The notes: generated from the sequence alone by a model not told the origin. A stretch of DNA of 64,000 nucleotides from Bactericera cockerelli (GCA_024516035.1 CM044964.1:22673806-22737805); one strand, 5' to 3'; positions 41,880 to 53,105 are shown, counted from the stretch's first letter. Program-made: numbers and translations.

Positions 41880-43110
41880 ATGATTTATATATATTTTAAT
41901 AATATATATAGAAATCTAGTTTTACCCCTGCTTTTTTGCCAGTTTTCCACTTAAAAAACAATGTGTAAATGTAATTTAAAAACATGAAATGATCAATAAA
42001 AACTCCGGAAGTAATTTATATTACCTAAATAAATGATCGTATAAAATCTGTGCTGACTGCGCTTATTTGAGTATTTGAAACACACGGTAATATTGACGTT
42101 ATACACAATAATTGTATATGTATAAGTGAGTACTCTGTACCTATTAATTTAATATCAGATCTATAAATAAGTCAAATGATGAAAAAAAGAAAAATATTAC
42201 AAGATAGTTCAAATTTTATTTTGGGCGGAATAAAAGACATTTTTGTAATATCTCTGTGGCACTAAGTCTAGATTTTGCGTTTTGTCCTAGTTGGGGAAAA
42301 CCAATGCTAAGTCATGACTTAAGTTCTCGATTTCTTCTATCAATATTTCGCCCTAAATATCTCTCAAACGAATTTTTTGTCCGACGAGTCGCGGGTCGAT
42401 AAGACAATATTATAGAGGACGTTTAGACCCGCTCTCTTGTGAACGCGGCCTAACTATTTCGCGAGAGAAAAATAAGAAGATAAGTGAAACAATACAACAT
42501 ACATCCAGCCTCATTATGCTCACACAAGAAATAAATTTAATGTCAGATACAGGGTGACCTGAAAGTTAGTAAACCTGGATATAAGAGAACTTGATAATGA
42601 AGATATAAGAGAACCTACATCTTTTTTTTTTATAAACAATTGGACCAAGCTTTATTTACATTTTTTTTTTATATACAGTGAACATAGTAACATGGTGAAA
42701 TAAATATAAACAATAAATTAGAAACCTGGATATAAAATAAAATTCTTCAGATTTAATGTACCTCTTAAAAAATGAAAATTCCATCTTTGTAAGAGTTACC
42801 ACGATATAAATCAACTAGTCCCAGATAGAAAATAGAATCACAATCAATTTGCCACAATAAATCTAATTTGGTTGCAGTGTTTAATGTAAGGGTTTCACTG
42901 AAAATCCTACAATCAGATAATAATGCTTATGACATCTGTATCATGAGTTCTGACTCAAAAGTGAACCCCCAGTACCCCCACTTCCGCCACTGGATTCCGA
43001 TTTTGTCCATTAAATCTGCCCTTAGTTGTCGTCATTTTGTATTAGACTATGGACCCCATTGTAAGGTATAAAATTCTGGTGATTTATCTTGGATATTCAA
43101 TTTGCAGTTT
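41880..43110. other. Repeat-derived spacer
   Basis: No gene. A solo ACAGGGTGACC terminus is at 42549. AACCTGGATATAAGAGAACTT at 42568 is the complement of the GTTCTCTTATATCCAGGTTC repeats at 63960. TTTATAAACAATTGGACCAAGCTTTATTTACA (about 42631-42662) is shared with 30289. Confidence 0.5.
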
Positions 43111-43114
43111 ATCA

Positions 43115-43387
43115 GAGGTCCTGGGTTCGATCCCCTTCTCTCCCCCTGTTTTCTTGTTTTTAAATTCATCAACCAAACATAGAACTCTCCTCACCCTTTA
43201 TTATTTATTGACCCAGCACCTAAATGGAAAGTATTGTGTCACTTCTCGCCCATCAGAGGGGAGGCATACTACGGGATGGGCAGGCTACAACACAGACCAC
43301 AAGCGTCTACAGAAGCTCCTGTTTCATGGCTACGAAATAAAAAAGGCTGTGAAACACTCATCTTTCAAAAAAAAAAAAAAAAAAAAA
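43115..43387 (+). repeat. SINE-D with poly(A) tail, partial head
   Basis: GTCCTGGGTTCGATCCC (B box), ACCCAGCACCTAAATGGAAA, GTGTCACTTCTCGCCCATCA, GAAATAAAAAAGGCTGTGAA, ending in an A run. The A box and first part are missing or replaced. Confidence 0.75.
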
Positions 43388-44240
43388 TACATTACCTATA
43401 CATTTAGCACTGTAGTTTCTGGAAGGCATTCTCCCGCGCAACAACCGTTTCGCTTGATCTTTTTCTTAGCGACATTGCCAGGGGCAAATCAAAATATCAG
43501 ACAAGACAAGTTTTGATCGTATGCCATTTATGGGTGATAATTAATGCATTAGACCCATGTTTAAACAGAGAGTCTGTGTACCATGATTACCAGCCAGTGC
43601 TACCTAACTGATTGAAACAATCAATGTACAAATTATTTTTCAGGTTTATACAGGGTTCAGATTTTTTCAGCTCATGAAAAATCCTTGTCTAAAAATTGGT
43701 GGCGCCGAGTTCCAGGCTGATACATATGTACGGCAATACCTCTGTGTAGAGTAGGGGTGGGAAAAATAAATTTATGGCCATGCCTCGTGCCGTACCTCGG
43801 GTACAGCCTTAAACAGTAGCAGGTCTGCATGTACATATTGTATTATCTCACCTTTCTTAATTAGTTACCCCAGCCCTAGAGCCTCAATAACATTTTTTAA
43901 GAATTACGTGTCCAATTTTTAAAACATAATTGAAAACTTCTTTTGGCTCTCTTTTTTTATGGCAGGATTCTCACTGGAATGAGCTCTTCCACCCAACCAT
44001 AACTCTGCCACCCAAACATGCTCTTCCACCCGACCATATACCCTGTATATTTCTTTTCCTACCACCTAGTATGTTTAAGACATAATAATCTCGTTCCATG
44101 AACTTGAACCACGCTGTTTTTTTTTCTTCAACTAGTTTTTCTCTTTTTGGTCATACGTGAAGTGAAACAGGACTAGGTAGATATTTTACTTTACAAAATA
44201 ATAATATGTACCTACGTATAGACAGATTTGGGAACTTATT
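43388..44240. other. Repeat-derived spacer
   Basis: GTAGTTTCTGGAAGGCATTC at 43411 is shared with 16496. GAGCTCTTCCACCCAACC-type motifs occur three times at 43978-44040. No gene is supported. Confidence 0.45.
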
Positions 44241-44244
44241 AGAC

Positions 44245-44305
44245 CTAGGTTGGGTGGAAGAGATATCCATAGGCAAATAACCCCACCCTTTAGTTAGGAC
44301 ATACA
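44245..44305 (-). repeat. Short retroposon tail family with GGGCGGGG-type box
   Basis: GGTTGGGTGGAAGAGATATCCATAGGCAAATAACCCCACCCTTTAG is the complement of the box at 6953. Confidence 0.6.
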
Positions 44306-44477
44306 AATATGTTTCTATATATTTTTCTATTATTTTTCCTTTTTATTGTGTATATTGTTTCAAATTTGTCATTGTTATAATAATTATTAATTTGTAACTC
44401 TACATAATAATTATGTCTTTTAATATCTAAAAAAGTGTTCAGTAATAATAATAATAAAATAGGGCTACTAATAGTTC

Positions 44478-44790
44478 TAGCGTCTGTGGCTTAATAGTTG
44501 TGACTACTGCCCACAGCCCAGAGGTCTTGAGTTCAATCCCCGGTCGGAACAGACTTTTCAGACAGAAAGTTTTGTTTCCTTCGAAAACGTGCATTTTCGG
44601 CCCTACCCAGGCTCAGTGAGGTTAATGTGGGTAGCTGATACAATGCCAGCGAATGGAGGATAAATTCCCCGTCCTAATTAGGTTGTTAAATCAGAAAGAA
44701 TCGTTGGCGTCAGGAAGGGCCGTGAAAATGTGCCACAACCAACTAACCTCAACCATGAGGTTGAACAATGTCGACCCCATCAAGGAGTTT
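44478..44790 (+). repeat. SINE-A, complete, tRNA-headed
   Basis: GCGTCTGTGGCTTAATAGTT (A box), GAGTTCAATCCCCGGTCGGA (B box), CCCAGGCTCAGTGAGGTTAA, then AACCTCAACCATGAGGTTGA. It is aligned end to end with the copy at 29411. Confidence 0.8.
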
Positions 44791-45060
44791 CAGGAAAAGG
44801 CACGGAGAAAGAAGATAACTATTCATTCAAATAATTATTGCTGAAGGTTTTGGATTTTCAATAACCCTTGTGGATCTAGCTACTGCGAAAAATTGACAAC
44901 CTCGAAATTCGAATTTAAAATCTAAGTAAGTTAGAACCCTGTATATATAATTAATAATTGCCTATGTCTACCATCTGTGAAAAGTATAAAAAATATAGTT
45001 TTAATAACATTGCCTAATTTAATTTAAAAAAAATTACGTACAATGTAAACCTATTGTTTA

Positions 45061-45350
45061 TAACCAGGGAGTAGACCAGTAGTCTGGCTGAGGGACTATA
45101 ACGAGGGTGGAGAACAGTAGTCTGGCTGGGGGACTATAACCAGGAAGTAGACCAGCAGTCTGGCTGGGGGACTATAAAGAGGGAATAGACCAGCAGTCTG
45201 GCTGGGGGATTATAAACAGGGAGAAGACCAGCATTGGCTTGGTTCTGGGGGCCCTTGTCAACTATTAGCCCCCTTGTAAAGACAGTGGTAGAAGTGCTGA
45301 GTCATTCCACCACTGTCTGGCTACCATCGTTCACGATGACGCCACCCTAT
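45061..45350 (+). repeat. Repeat-H with four to five 38-bp units
   Basis: The unit AGTCTGGCTGGGGGACTATA..CAGGGAGTAGACCAGC starts at 45081, 45119, 45157 and 45195, with a partial unit before. The fixed body CATTGGCTTGGTTCTGGGGG to GTTCACGATGACGCCACCCT follows. Copies at 55748 (two units) and 56893 (none) differ only in unit number. Confidence 0.85.
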
Positions 45351-46415
45351 GATGATAGTAAACGTCTGCATGTTTTCAACTTTTCATCAATACCTACAAT
45401 TTCACCTATGTTTACCATCTGTGAAAATTATAAAATGTATATTACATTGCACAAGTATATTTTTCGAAAACCGCATAATGATAATTTGTGTATTATTTAC
45501 TTTTTACTACCTGTGGCATTAGTTTTTAATTTTTTTAAAAATAATCTTAATATTTATTGACATTTTTATTGCTTTCGTTGTAAATAGGGCTATTCCCGTA
45601 AGTATACTCCCGCACACCGGGTATTAATTTATTTAATATATCTATTTACCCATGTCTACATAGAATACAAATACACACTTGTACATAATCTGCGGATTTG
45701 TATACTCCGATTCGGATGCCACTTACTTCAAGCGAGTCATGGCTTTGTTTTGTGCGATTTTGTGCTCAGTGTTTAGTTTGGTGTTTCGCGACCTGTGATG
45801 TGTTTGAGTGTTTCTTTCGCTTTCTCAACTTCTTGAATCGGGAGTGCGTTTGTGTCGAAAAATAAACCGAACAGATAATCCAGTGGCGCTAAATTTGTGA
45901 AAATTACCGGATTAGCTATTAAAATACCTTGAAACCTTATCAAATGAAGAACATTTTAAAGAAAAAGAAATCTTAATTTGAAACCTTATCAAATAAAGAA
46001 CATAATAAAGGAGAAAAAAAAATCTTTGAATAAAATAATTATGCAGGATTGATTTTAATGCTGTGTCCAAAGGCTACTACAATTTTTAGCAGTTCGTTAA
46101 AATAATAAATTTTAATTGTTTTTCTCTCTATTGTGACAATAAAAAAAACCTGTTCTCATACCTAAAATAGGTATATTTTTTTTGTAATTAGCGATTATAA
46201 AATTTTCAAAAAAAATATTTTTTTCTTCTGCAAGTGTAGGATTAATGAATATTTAATTGTAATTTGTCGGTAGTCTAAAGAAAGTCTCATGTAATCACAA
46301 ATTATTCTTGATATGCTGAAAAAAAAAGAATAGATGAGACATTTCCAATAACTTGTTTACTGAAACTCACTTTACTAATTGTATATTTTGTAAAAAAAAA
46401 TAGTAATTTCTTTCC
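45351..46415. other. Probable LINE 3' remnant and unexplained sequence
   Basis: GTAAATAGGGCTATTCCCGT..CGGGTATTAATTTATTTAA at about 45581-45635 resembles the 3' end of the LINE at 53560 (minus). Around 45738-45800 a less AT-rich block has ATGGCTTTGTTTTGTGCGAT, encoding 19 hydrophobic residues to a stop. I cannot tell whether this is a LINE 5' end or an unrelated first exon. Confidence 0.4.
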
Positions 46416-46417
46416 TA

Positions 46418-46495
46418 ATTCGGTTCTCGAACCACCGACCTCCATGGTTACAAGTCCGCCGCCTTTTCTATCAAACTACTTTATAATAAACCAGC
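46418..46495 (-). repeat. SINE-B head fragment
   Basis: CGGTTCTCGAACCACCGACCTCCATGGTTACAAGT and TATCAAACTACTTT are complements of the SINE-B B-box and A-box regions. Confidence 0.6.
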
Positions 46496-46621
46496 TGAAA
46501 ACCGAATTCGGTACCGCGAGGCATGGCCGTTTTCATTCACAATATTCGACAACGTAGATCCGTTGTCGAATATTGTAAATAAAAAAAAATCGGTGACCCC
46601 TTCACACCCTGACACTTAGAA

Positions 46622-47050
46622 ACTGTTAAGTGGTTAAGACGCTAGTCTGATAATCCAGGTAGCGTAGGGATCCGTGGGTCCGAATCCCACCCAGTGCATG
46701 AATTTTTTCTCATTAATTTGAATATATGACCACATAATAATAAGACTCTGAGGATTAGGTGGTATACACTGTTAATTACATTCCATTAAGGTGTATTATT
46801 TTTATTGAATAAGACAAAGTATATGACCACATAATAATAAGACTCTGAGAATTAGGTGGTATAAAATGCTTTGAGTATTAGCCTTGCCTGGTGGTTACCT
46901 TCCACAAAGGAGTATTATTTTTATTGAATAAGAAAAAGTATATGACCACATAATAATAAGACTCTGAGGGTTAGCTAGTATAAAATGCTTTGAGTATTAA
47001 CCTTGCCTGGTGGTTATCTTCTCAAAAAGAATATTATTATTTTTCTTAAA
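46622..47050 (+). repeat. SINE-C with threefold tandem 3' part
   Basis: The head (TTAAGTGGTTAAGACGCTAG, GGGTCCGAATCCCACCCAGT) is followed by three repeats of about 95-120 bp, each TATATGACCACATAATAATA..TTATTTTTATTGAATAAGA, starting near 46724, 46819 and 46938. Confidence 0.8.
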
Positions 47051-48145
47051 TAAGACAAAACCGGCCATGCCTTAGTTTAATTTCTGTTCTGCGAGACCTC
47101 TTCAGAAATACCCATATTGATAGTTTTTCATTGTTCCTACACCACCTCCTTGCTGCGCCCCAGTGATTCATTTGGAAAGAATATTACAACAACGCTCAAA
47201 TAAATATAAATGTGATCAAAAAAATAATATTTAAATTCCATTTTTTTAGCATTCTCAGAAGCTTTAGCTAGGAAAAATACCTTTGTATACATATGTTATC
47301 CTGTTATTAAAAAAAAAAAAAAAAATACATCTATAAATAAATAAATAAAATAGCCTTTATTAAAATATTAATTCACAATACAAGTTATTCACATGTATAG
47401 ATATTTCATATTTTATTCAATTTTATATACATAGGTAGTACCTAAACTTGCCCAATATCAACAAACAAACAAAAATCTATCAATTTTTTAGTTGCACAAA
47501 ATGTAAAAGTTTAATTTATTCTACACATCTCGGTCCTGTTTTTCCAAAAGTGAGAGAATCTGTTGAAGGATAATTACCTATTTATGTAAGTGTTGGGAAA
47601 TTTTCATTGGAAAAAAAACGCAAATATGCTTGCTGAGTGTTGGACTTAGTCTTCAAAATCAAAAAACAGGTAATTATTTTTGTGCTTTCTAATTCTAAGG
47701 GCCGAAACATAAAACAGGATTAAATTCAAGTTCAGACAGTCTTCTTTTTTTATAAATTTAATTTTATTATTAGAATTAACTGACAAGAATGTACAGCATA
47801 ATTACGAATTGTATATACAGGCAAAAGGGGTTGTTTAAACCCATTGGAAAGATGGAGCAAGGAGGTATGGCCCTTACCATGAAGTTTGATTGGTTCTTAT
47901 GAGTAAATTGGTTCTTTGATTATGAGGAAATAAATTTAAGATTTGCTGTTTAAAAAATATAGGAAAAATGGATTCAAAATAATGGAAAGAAGACTTATAA
48001 CACTAGATTAAATTCAAGGTAAGCCAGTCCCTTAAGTCAAAGTTTCAACCAATCACAGCTTACTTTAGCCCGACTTGAGGGACAGGACATTCAAACCAAT
48101 CAATGGGCTTGAATGGAGTTTAGATATCTGGGATCTGGGCGTCCA
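47051..48145. other. Spacer without a recognised gene
   Basis: AT-rich, with an A-run at 47311-47326, an ATAAATAAATAAA stretch at 47331-47348, and no supported frame. Confidence 0.4.
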
Positions 48146-48690
48146 TATAATAGTCGCCTTATTTGATATTTATACTGCCCGATTAAGACTATGAAGTCCC
48201 AAGAGCACGTGAGTAGCTCAGTGGTTAAGCACTTGCTTGCCAGGCGGAAGGTCCCGGGTTCGATCCCCCGTGCCGACAAAAATTTGTATTCTTCATTTGG
48301 TTACAATTGTTTTGTGAGGGATACCTTCCGGTGCACTCGTGTTGACCCAGCACCTGAATGGAAAGTATTGTGTCACTTTTCGCCCATCAGAGGGGAGGGG
48401 AATACTAGCTACAACACAGGGGCAAGCTACAACAGCTGAGAGGCAGGCTACAACAAAAACCACAAGCGTCTATACAGCTCCTGTTTCATGGCTACGACAT
48501 AAAAACGCTGTCAACACTTATCTTTTTTTCTTTCTATTTCTTTCTTTTTTAAAAAGACGTTTTATGATGTGGTAAAAATTCCAAATGGAAGGAAAACGGG
48601 TCATGTCCCGGCTGGATTTCGAACCCGCGACCACTGGAACTTCTGGCTTCACAGAGTGCCGCCTTTACCACTGAGCTACCGGGACAGAAA
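48146..48690 (-). repeat. SINE-E split by SINE-D
   Basis: The SINE-E tail (GTCGCCTTATTTGATATTTA..CGATTAAGACTATGAAGTCC) ends at about 48200 and its remainder resumes at about 48555 (GATGTGGTAAAAATTCCAAA..GTCATGTCCCGGCTGGATTT to CACTGAGCTACCGGGAC at 48686). SINE-D occupies the gap. Confidence 0.8.
48205..48553 (+). repeat. SINE-D, complete head, inserted in SINE-E
   Basis: GTGAGTAGCTCAGTGGTTAA (A box) and GGTCCCGGGTTCGATCCCCC (B box), then ATACCTTCCGGTGCACTCGT, GTGTCACTTTTCGCCCATCA, and a tail with TTTCTTTCT simple repeats. It is the best-preserved tRNA-like head in the window, but it lacks a coherent acceptor stem. Confidence 0.8.
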
Positions 48691-49004
48691 TATAATCCTC
48701 TCACCACCGTGATATATGTAATTATGTAGGTGTCTGTGCCTTTTTTTATATTTTTGCATCATTCATTTGAGATAGTCAATTGAATGCCTATCTCACGGAC
48801 AATAAAAATTATTACAAGATAAGGCAAAGTCCAAAGTTCTCGAACAATCAACTTTGATTGTAAAAGTCAATATAATATGAACTTAATAACATCTACACAA
48901 TACACATCTCAACTTTGAACCTTGGTGTCAATAAAACCGTACCACAAACCCTTCTTACAAGCTATACCGTCACAGTAATAATAGTAATAACAATAATAAC
49001 ACTC

Positions 49005-49245
49005 TTTAGTGGAAGGTAATCGGCAAGCGAGGTTAATTTTTTTTTTTTTTTTTTTTTTTTTAATACATACATCTACTCAAATGCTCAAAAGCATTTTCTA
49101 CCACCAAACCCTCAGTCTTTTTATCATGTCACAAACTCAAATAAACGAGGAAAAATTCATGCTCGGGGTGGGATTCGTACCTACGGATCCCTACGCTACC
49201 TGGATTACCAGACTAGCGCGTTAACCATTTGACTACCAGTGCACC
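49005..49245 (-). repeat. SINE-C (minus copy)
   Basis: TAGTGGAAGGTAATCGGCAA, a T26 run, AAACCCTCAGTCTTTTTATC and GGTGGGATTCGTACCTACGG..GCGCGTTAACCATTTGACTA are the complement of SINE-C, read from tail to head. Confidence 0.75.
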
Positions 49246-49437
49246 TTCACCAGTGAGTAATAGCTTCTGTACAGTCTTAGTACTTACAACTTACAGTTGG
49301 CCAACTAACTCTGAACGAGCACCTCGAAATCTGAAAGCTCTCTCCTCTGATCTTAAATTTATTCCAAAATTAAAATTTGCAAGTTTTACAAAACTAAGTA
49401 TTATGTTTAAAAGGTGATTTTTTTTTTTTAATTTACA

Positions 49438-52410
49438 ATGTCACAATCAACATCCACAGGCAAAAGATCTTGTTTACCACCAAACCTTGATCAGCGGTAT
49501 TGTAGACCATCTTTCAAATATTCTGATTCAAATGACTCAATTGGATCAATCAGCAATGGCCCATCGAATGATAAACCGCCCGACACACAAGCAGATGAAA
49601 ACAATTGTGAGATATCCTGTGGAAATATTTGTAACAGATGTACTGATGGTCAGAAAAGTTTCAAAGGAAAGAGAGGACTCCGTATCCATTATTCACGGAT
49701 GCACAAGGAATTTTTATCTGATCTTGACATGGAAAGCCCTTTCGTGACTGAAGATTTACAATCATTTGTGTCCAAGTTGTCAAGGGCAAAACGAAACATC
49801 AGAGTATTGAAGAGGATACCAAAAGGAGCACGAATTACAGTGGCCCAGAAACTTTCTCAATTGATAGATAATTGTCTCGCAAACACTACTTCTCCTTGGA
49901 TGGTACTTTTATTCTTTTCTTATATCTGTTTGCAAGTGCCGGAAAAATCAGCAAACTTGACACAAGCAGTGAAAGATAATATTAAACATGTTGAAGTTCC
50001 TCGATATGTTAAGAGTAAAGTTAAATCAGGAGGTAAAGGCACTTCTTTGGCTACTCGTGTAGAATCAAAACTGTCCGACGGTGACGTTCGTGGCGCCGTT
50101 AAAATTTTATCCTCCTCTGATTCATTGGCACAAGAAAGTGAAGAAGTGTTTACCGAATTGAAATCAAAGCATCCTTCTCCAGGTAGGAAATTGATTTTCC
50201 CTGATCCACCTGTCCCTTGTGTAGATAACTTGTTTGTAGAGGAAAGACAAGTGTTGGAAGCTGTATATAGTTTTCCAAATGGAACATCTGGTGGAGTTGA
50301 TGGTTTACGTCCGCAGCATCTGAAGGATCTTCTATCAAAAAGCAATGGTGATGCTGGTTTGAAACTCCTTTCGTCCTTGACCAATCTTTGCAATATGATG
50401 TTGTCTGGAAATGTCAATTCGGAGATGACGCCAATTATTTATGGTGCAACTGTATGTGCTCTGAACAAAAACAGTGGTGGCATTAGACCAATAGCCATCG
50501 GTTGCACATTGCGTCGCCTGGTATCGAAATTGGCATGCATGTCTGTTCGAGAGTCTATGTCAAATTATCTAAACCCCATTCAGCTCGGTTTTGGCACAAA
50601 AGGAGGCTGTGAGAGTGCGATTCATGTTTTAAGAACTTTCATCAACCATAACAATTCTTCAAAAAAGGTTATTTTAAAAATAGATTTTGAAAACGCTTTT
50701 AATAGCGTAGAGAGAGATGTCCTTTTAACTCAAGTAAAAGAACAGTGTCCCATGTTATATCCCCTTCTTTGGCAATGTTACTCCTCGCCTTCCATGTTAT
50801 TTTTTGGTGAAAAGATCATATCTTCTGAAGTCGGTTTTCAACAAGGGGATCCAGCCGGACCTTTAGGTTTCAGTTTATGTATTCATCCCCTGATACAACA
50901 ACTGAAATCAGAACTAAATGTTTGGTATTTAGATGACGGAACACTCGGAGGAGATCCAGCATTAGTTATTTCAGATCTCAAGACAATTATGGAAAAATGC
51001 AAACACATTGGACTCAAACTAAACCCTTTGAAGTGTGAATTGTTCTTTTGTGGTACAACGGATAAAGATGTAGTAAAGGATTTTGAAGATTTGGTACCAG
51101 GAATTCAGTTGGTTACATCTTTGACTCTTTTAGGAGCACCCATCACCGATGACTGTACTCAACTTGTTTTTGAAAAGAAATTCCATGAAGTCCGTACTTT
51201 ATTGAAGAGGCTCGCAGATATAAAATTTCATATCGCTTATTATTTACTAAAAAATTGTTTATTGGTACCGAAGCTTAATTACTTGATGCGCACTAGCCCC
51301 GCCTGGAAAATCAAACAAGAAGTAGAATCAATGGATCAAGACATCAAAACAACAGTAGAAGAGATCATCAATACTAAGCTGAGTGAAGAAAAATGGCGAC
51401 TCAGTACACTTCCAGTGAAACTTGGAGGAATTGGGATCAGAAAACTATCTGAAACAATACTACCTGCTTTCTTGTCTTCTGTAAATAGCACTTTTCCTCT
51501 TGTCAGTACCATGTTACCTTCTATTACTGACATTGGAGAAGTAGCTGGATATGCGGAGGCAATGGACATTTGGACTGTTTCATTTGGTGCTAATGTTCCC
51601 GATTGTACCATTCTCCAGCACGAGTGGGACACCTTCATGTGTAGTAAAATTCTCAAAACTTTCTCATTTGATTCAGATCAAGATAAAGCTCTACATCTGG
51701 CAACTTCTCATCAAGAATCGAACGCTTGGTTACAAGTCCTTCCATCTCGCTCAATCGGTACCCTTTTGGACAACAACCAGTTCCGAATTTCAATGGGACT
51801 GAGACTAGGAGCTCCCATTTGTGCCCCTCACACTTGCATTTGTGGAGAAAAAGTAGACGGACGAGGTACTCATGGTTTAAACTGTAGTAAGAGCGCCGGG
51901 CGATTTTCACGTCACTTTACATTGAATGATGTCATAAGAAGAGGTCTTGCGTCGGCAAAAATACCTGCAGTTCTAGAACCAGTTGGCATGATACGTGAAG
52001 ATGGACGACGACCAGATGGAATGTCTACTGTTCCTTGGAAGTCTGGTAGATGTTTGGTTTGGGATGCCACTTGTACCGATACTCTAGCACCATCTAATAT
52101 TGAGTTTTCAAAAAGAAAAGCAGGACATGTGGCGGAAATAGCAGGAAAAAAGAAACTTGACAAGTATAAGCAAATTGCAAGTGATTATCACTTTGTACCC
52201 GTTGCCATTGAAACCATGGGGCCAATTTGCAAAGATGGAAAGAAGTTTTTAAAAGAGTTGGGAGAGCGGATAGCATGTGTGACAGGAGAGAAGAGAGCAA
52301 AATCATACTTAATGCAACGAATAAGTTTGGCGGTACAAGTTGGAAATGCGGCGAGTGTGATGGGGACAATGGAGAGAACAGCAGATATGCGGGAGGTGTT
52401 TTATTTATGA
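49438..52410 (+). CDS. Intact RLE-type non-LTR retrotransposon polyprotein (RT plus restriction-like endonuclease)
   Basis: 990 residues in one frame. Order: N-terminal C2H2 zinc finger (C65, C68, H84, H89) for target DNA; the RT with GTSGGVDGLRPQHLKDLL (about 285), GGIRPIAIG, IDFENAFNSVER, FQQGDPAGPLGF and WYLDDGTLGG (catalytic YLDD at about 497); a thumb with SLTLLGAPI; a CxCx9Hx3C knuckle (CICGEKVDGRGTHGLNC, about 800); and a PD-(D/E)XK-like nuclease with RRPDG (about 859) and LVWDATCTDT (about 875). Finger plus RT plus C-terminal nuclease is the R2/NeSL/HERO type layout, often site-specific. No endonuclease of the APE type. All motifs are whole, so it may be active. I cannot name the clade or the target. 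Confidence 0.88.
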   Translation: MSQSTSTGKRSCLPPNLDQRYCRPSFKYSDSNDSIGSISNGPSNDKPPDTQADENNCEISCGNICNRCTDGQKSFKGKRGLRIHYSRMHKEFLSDLDMESPFVTEDLQSFVSKLSRAKRNIRVLKRIPKGARITVAQKLSQLIDNCLANTTSPWMVLLFFSYICLQVPEKSANLTQAVKDNIKHVEVPRYVKSKVKSGGKGTSLATRVESKLSDGDVRGAVKILSSSDSLAQESEEVFTELKSKHPSPGRKLIFPDPPVPCVDNLFVEERQVLEAVYSFPNGTSGGVDGLRPQHLKDLLSKSNGDAGLKLLSSLTNLCNMMLSGNVNSEMTPIIYGATVCALNKNSGGIRPIAIGCTLRRLVSKLACMSVRESMSNYLNPIQLGFGTKGGCESAIHVLRTFINHNNSSKKVILKIDFENAFNSVERDVLLTQVKEQCPMLYPLLWQCYSSPSMLFFGEKIISSEVGFQQGDPAGPLGFSLCIHPLIQQLKSELNVWYLDDGTLGGDPALVISDLKTIMEKCKHIGLKLNPLKCELFFCGTTDKDVVKDFEDLVPGIQLVTSLTLLGAPITDDCTQLVFEKKFHEVRTLLKRLADIKFHIAYYLLKNCLLVPKLNYLMRTSPAWKIKQEVESMDQDIKTTVEEIINTKLSEEKWRLSTLPVKLGGIGIRKLSETILPAFLSSVNSTFPLVSTMLPSITDIGEVAGYAEAMDIWTVSFGANVPDCTILQHEWDTFMCSKILKTFSFDSDQDKALHLATSHQESNAWLQVLPSRSIGTLLDNNQFRISMGLRLGAPICAPHTCICGEKVDGRGTHGLNCSKSAGRFSRHFTLNDVIRRGLASAKIPAVLEPVGMIREDGRRPDGMSTVPWKSGRCLVWDATCTDTLAPSNIEFSKRKAGHVAEIAGKKKLDKYKQIASDYHFVPVAIETMGPICKDGKKFLKELGERIACVTGEKRAKSYLMQRISLAVQVGNAASVMGTMERTADMREVFYL

Positions 52411-52800
52411 ATTAAAAATTAATATAAATTGTAAAATCATCAAATGAGATAGAGCCCTTTATATACCTACACCGCCTGTAATAAACATCATTCAACAAAG
52501 CATTCAATTGAAGTGTAATTGTTTCGATAGTCAATTGAATAGCCAATTTCAATAAATTAATCTACTTACATTTGTTCCTCAACTGTTGTACCGTTATTGT
52601 ACCGTGTATGATAGACCTGTTTTGAGCACTCTATTCAATTTTGAGAAATTCTGAAATCAAAACTTTTCAAGTTGAGCGAACGATTAGCTTACCCTACGAA
52701 GGTGGAACGGGGATGCCTCATTTTTATATATAATTATTATTTTTATTTTATGATGATTGACTATGTTAAATATTAATAAAAATATTAAAGGAAAAATTAA
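52411..52800 (+). other. 3' flank of the RLE element
   Basis: Probably 3' UTR at first; the boundary is not visible. GATAGTCAATTGAAT at 52529-52543 also occurs at about 48773, on the other side of the element. Confidence 0.4.
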
Positions 52801-52811
52801 AATAATAAAAA

Positions 52812-53105
52812 ATTAGCTCAGAGATAAGATACTTGCTTGCCATACGGAAAGTCCCGGCTTTGATCCCCGTAGCTGCCAGGAAAATTGTATCAACTCAGCT
52901 TTCAAATTTTGGTTACCGTTGTTTATTATTTGTCCAAGGGGGGCTCGTCTTGACTTAACATATTAACGGTAGGTACTGTGTCACTTCTCGCCCCTCAGAG
53001 GGGAAGCATACTGCGGTATGGGCACACTATAAAGGAGACCACAAGCGTCTACAGTAGCTCCTTTTTCATGTCTACGGAATAAAAAAGATTGTGAAACACT
53101 CATCT
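52812..53105 (+). repeat. SINE-D, diverged
   Basis: TTAGCTCAGAGATAAGATAC (A box), AGTCCCGGCTTTGATCCCCG (B box), CTGTGTCACTTCTCGCCCCT and AAGATTGTGAAACACTCATC. A partial second tail, GGGATGGGCAAGCTACAACA to GTTGTGAATGACT, follows to about 53220. Confidence 0.75.

Noticed and set aside
48205..48290. Functional tRNA gene from the clear A and B boxes
   Set aside because: No paired acceptor stem or anticodon arm can be drawn, and the sequence continues into a SINE body seen several times. The same holds at 12013, 18305, 20395, 27712, 29411, 44478, 57955, 60231 and 62386.
48773..52543. GATAGTCAATTGAAT on both sides as the target duplication of the RLE element
   Set aside because: The copies are about 660 bp before and 120 bp after the gene, with a SINE between, so they cannot be assigned as direct flanks.
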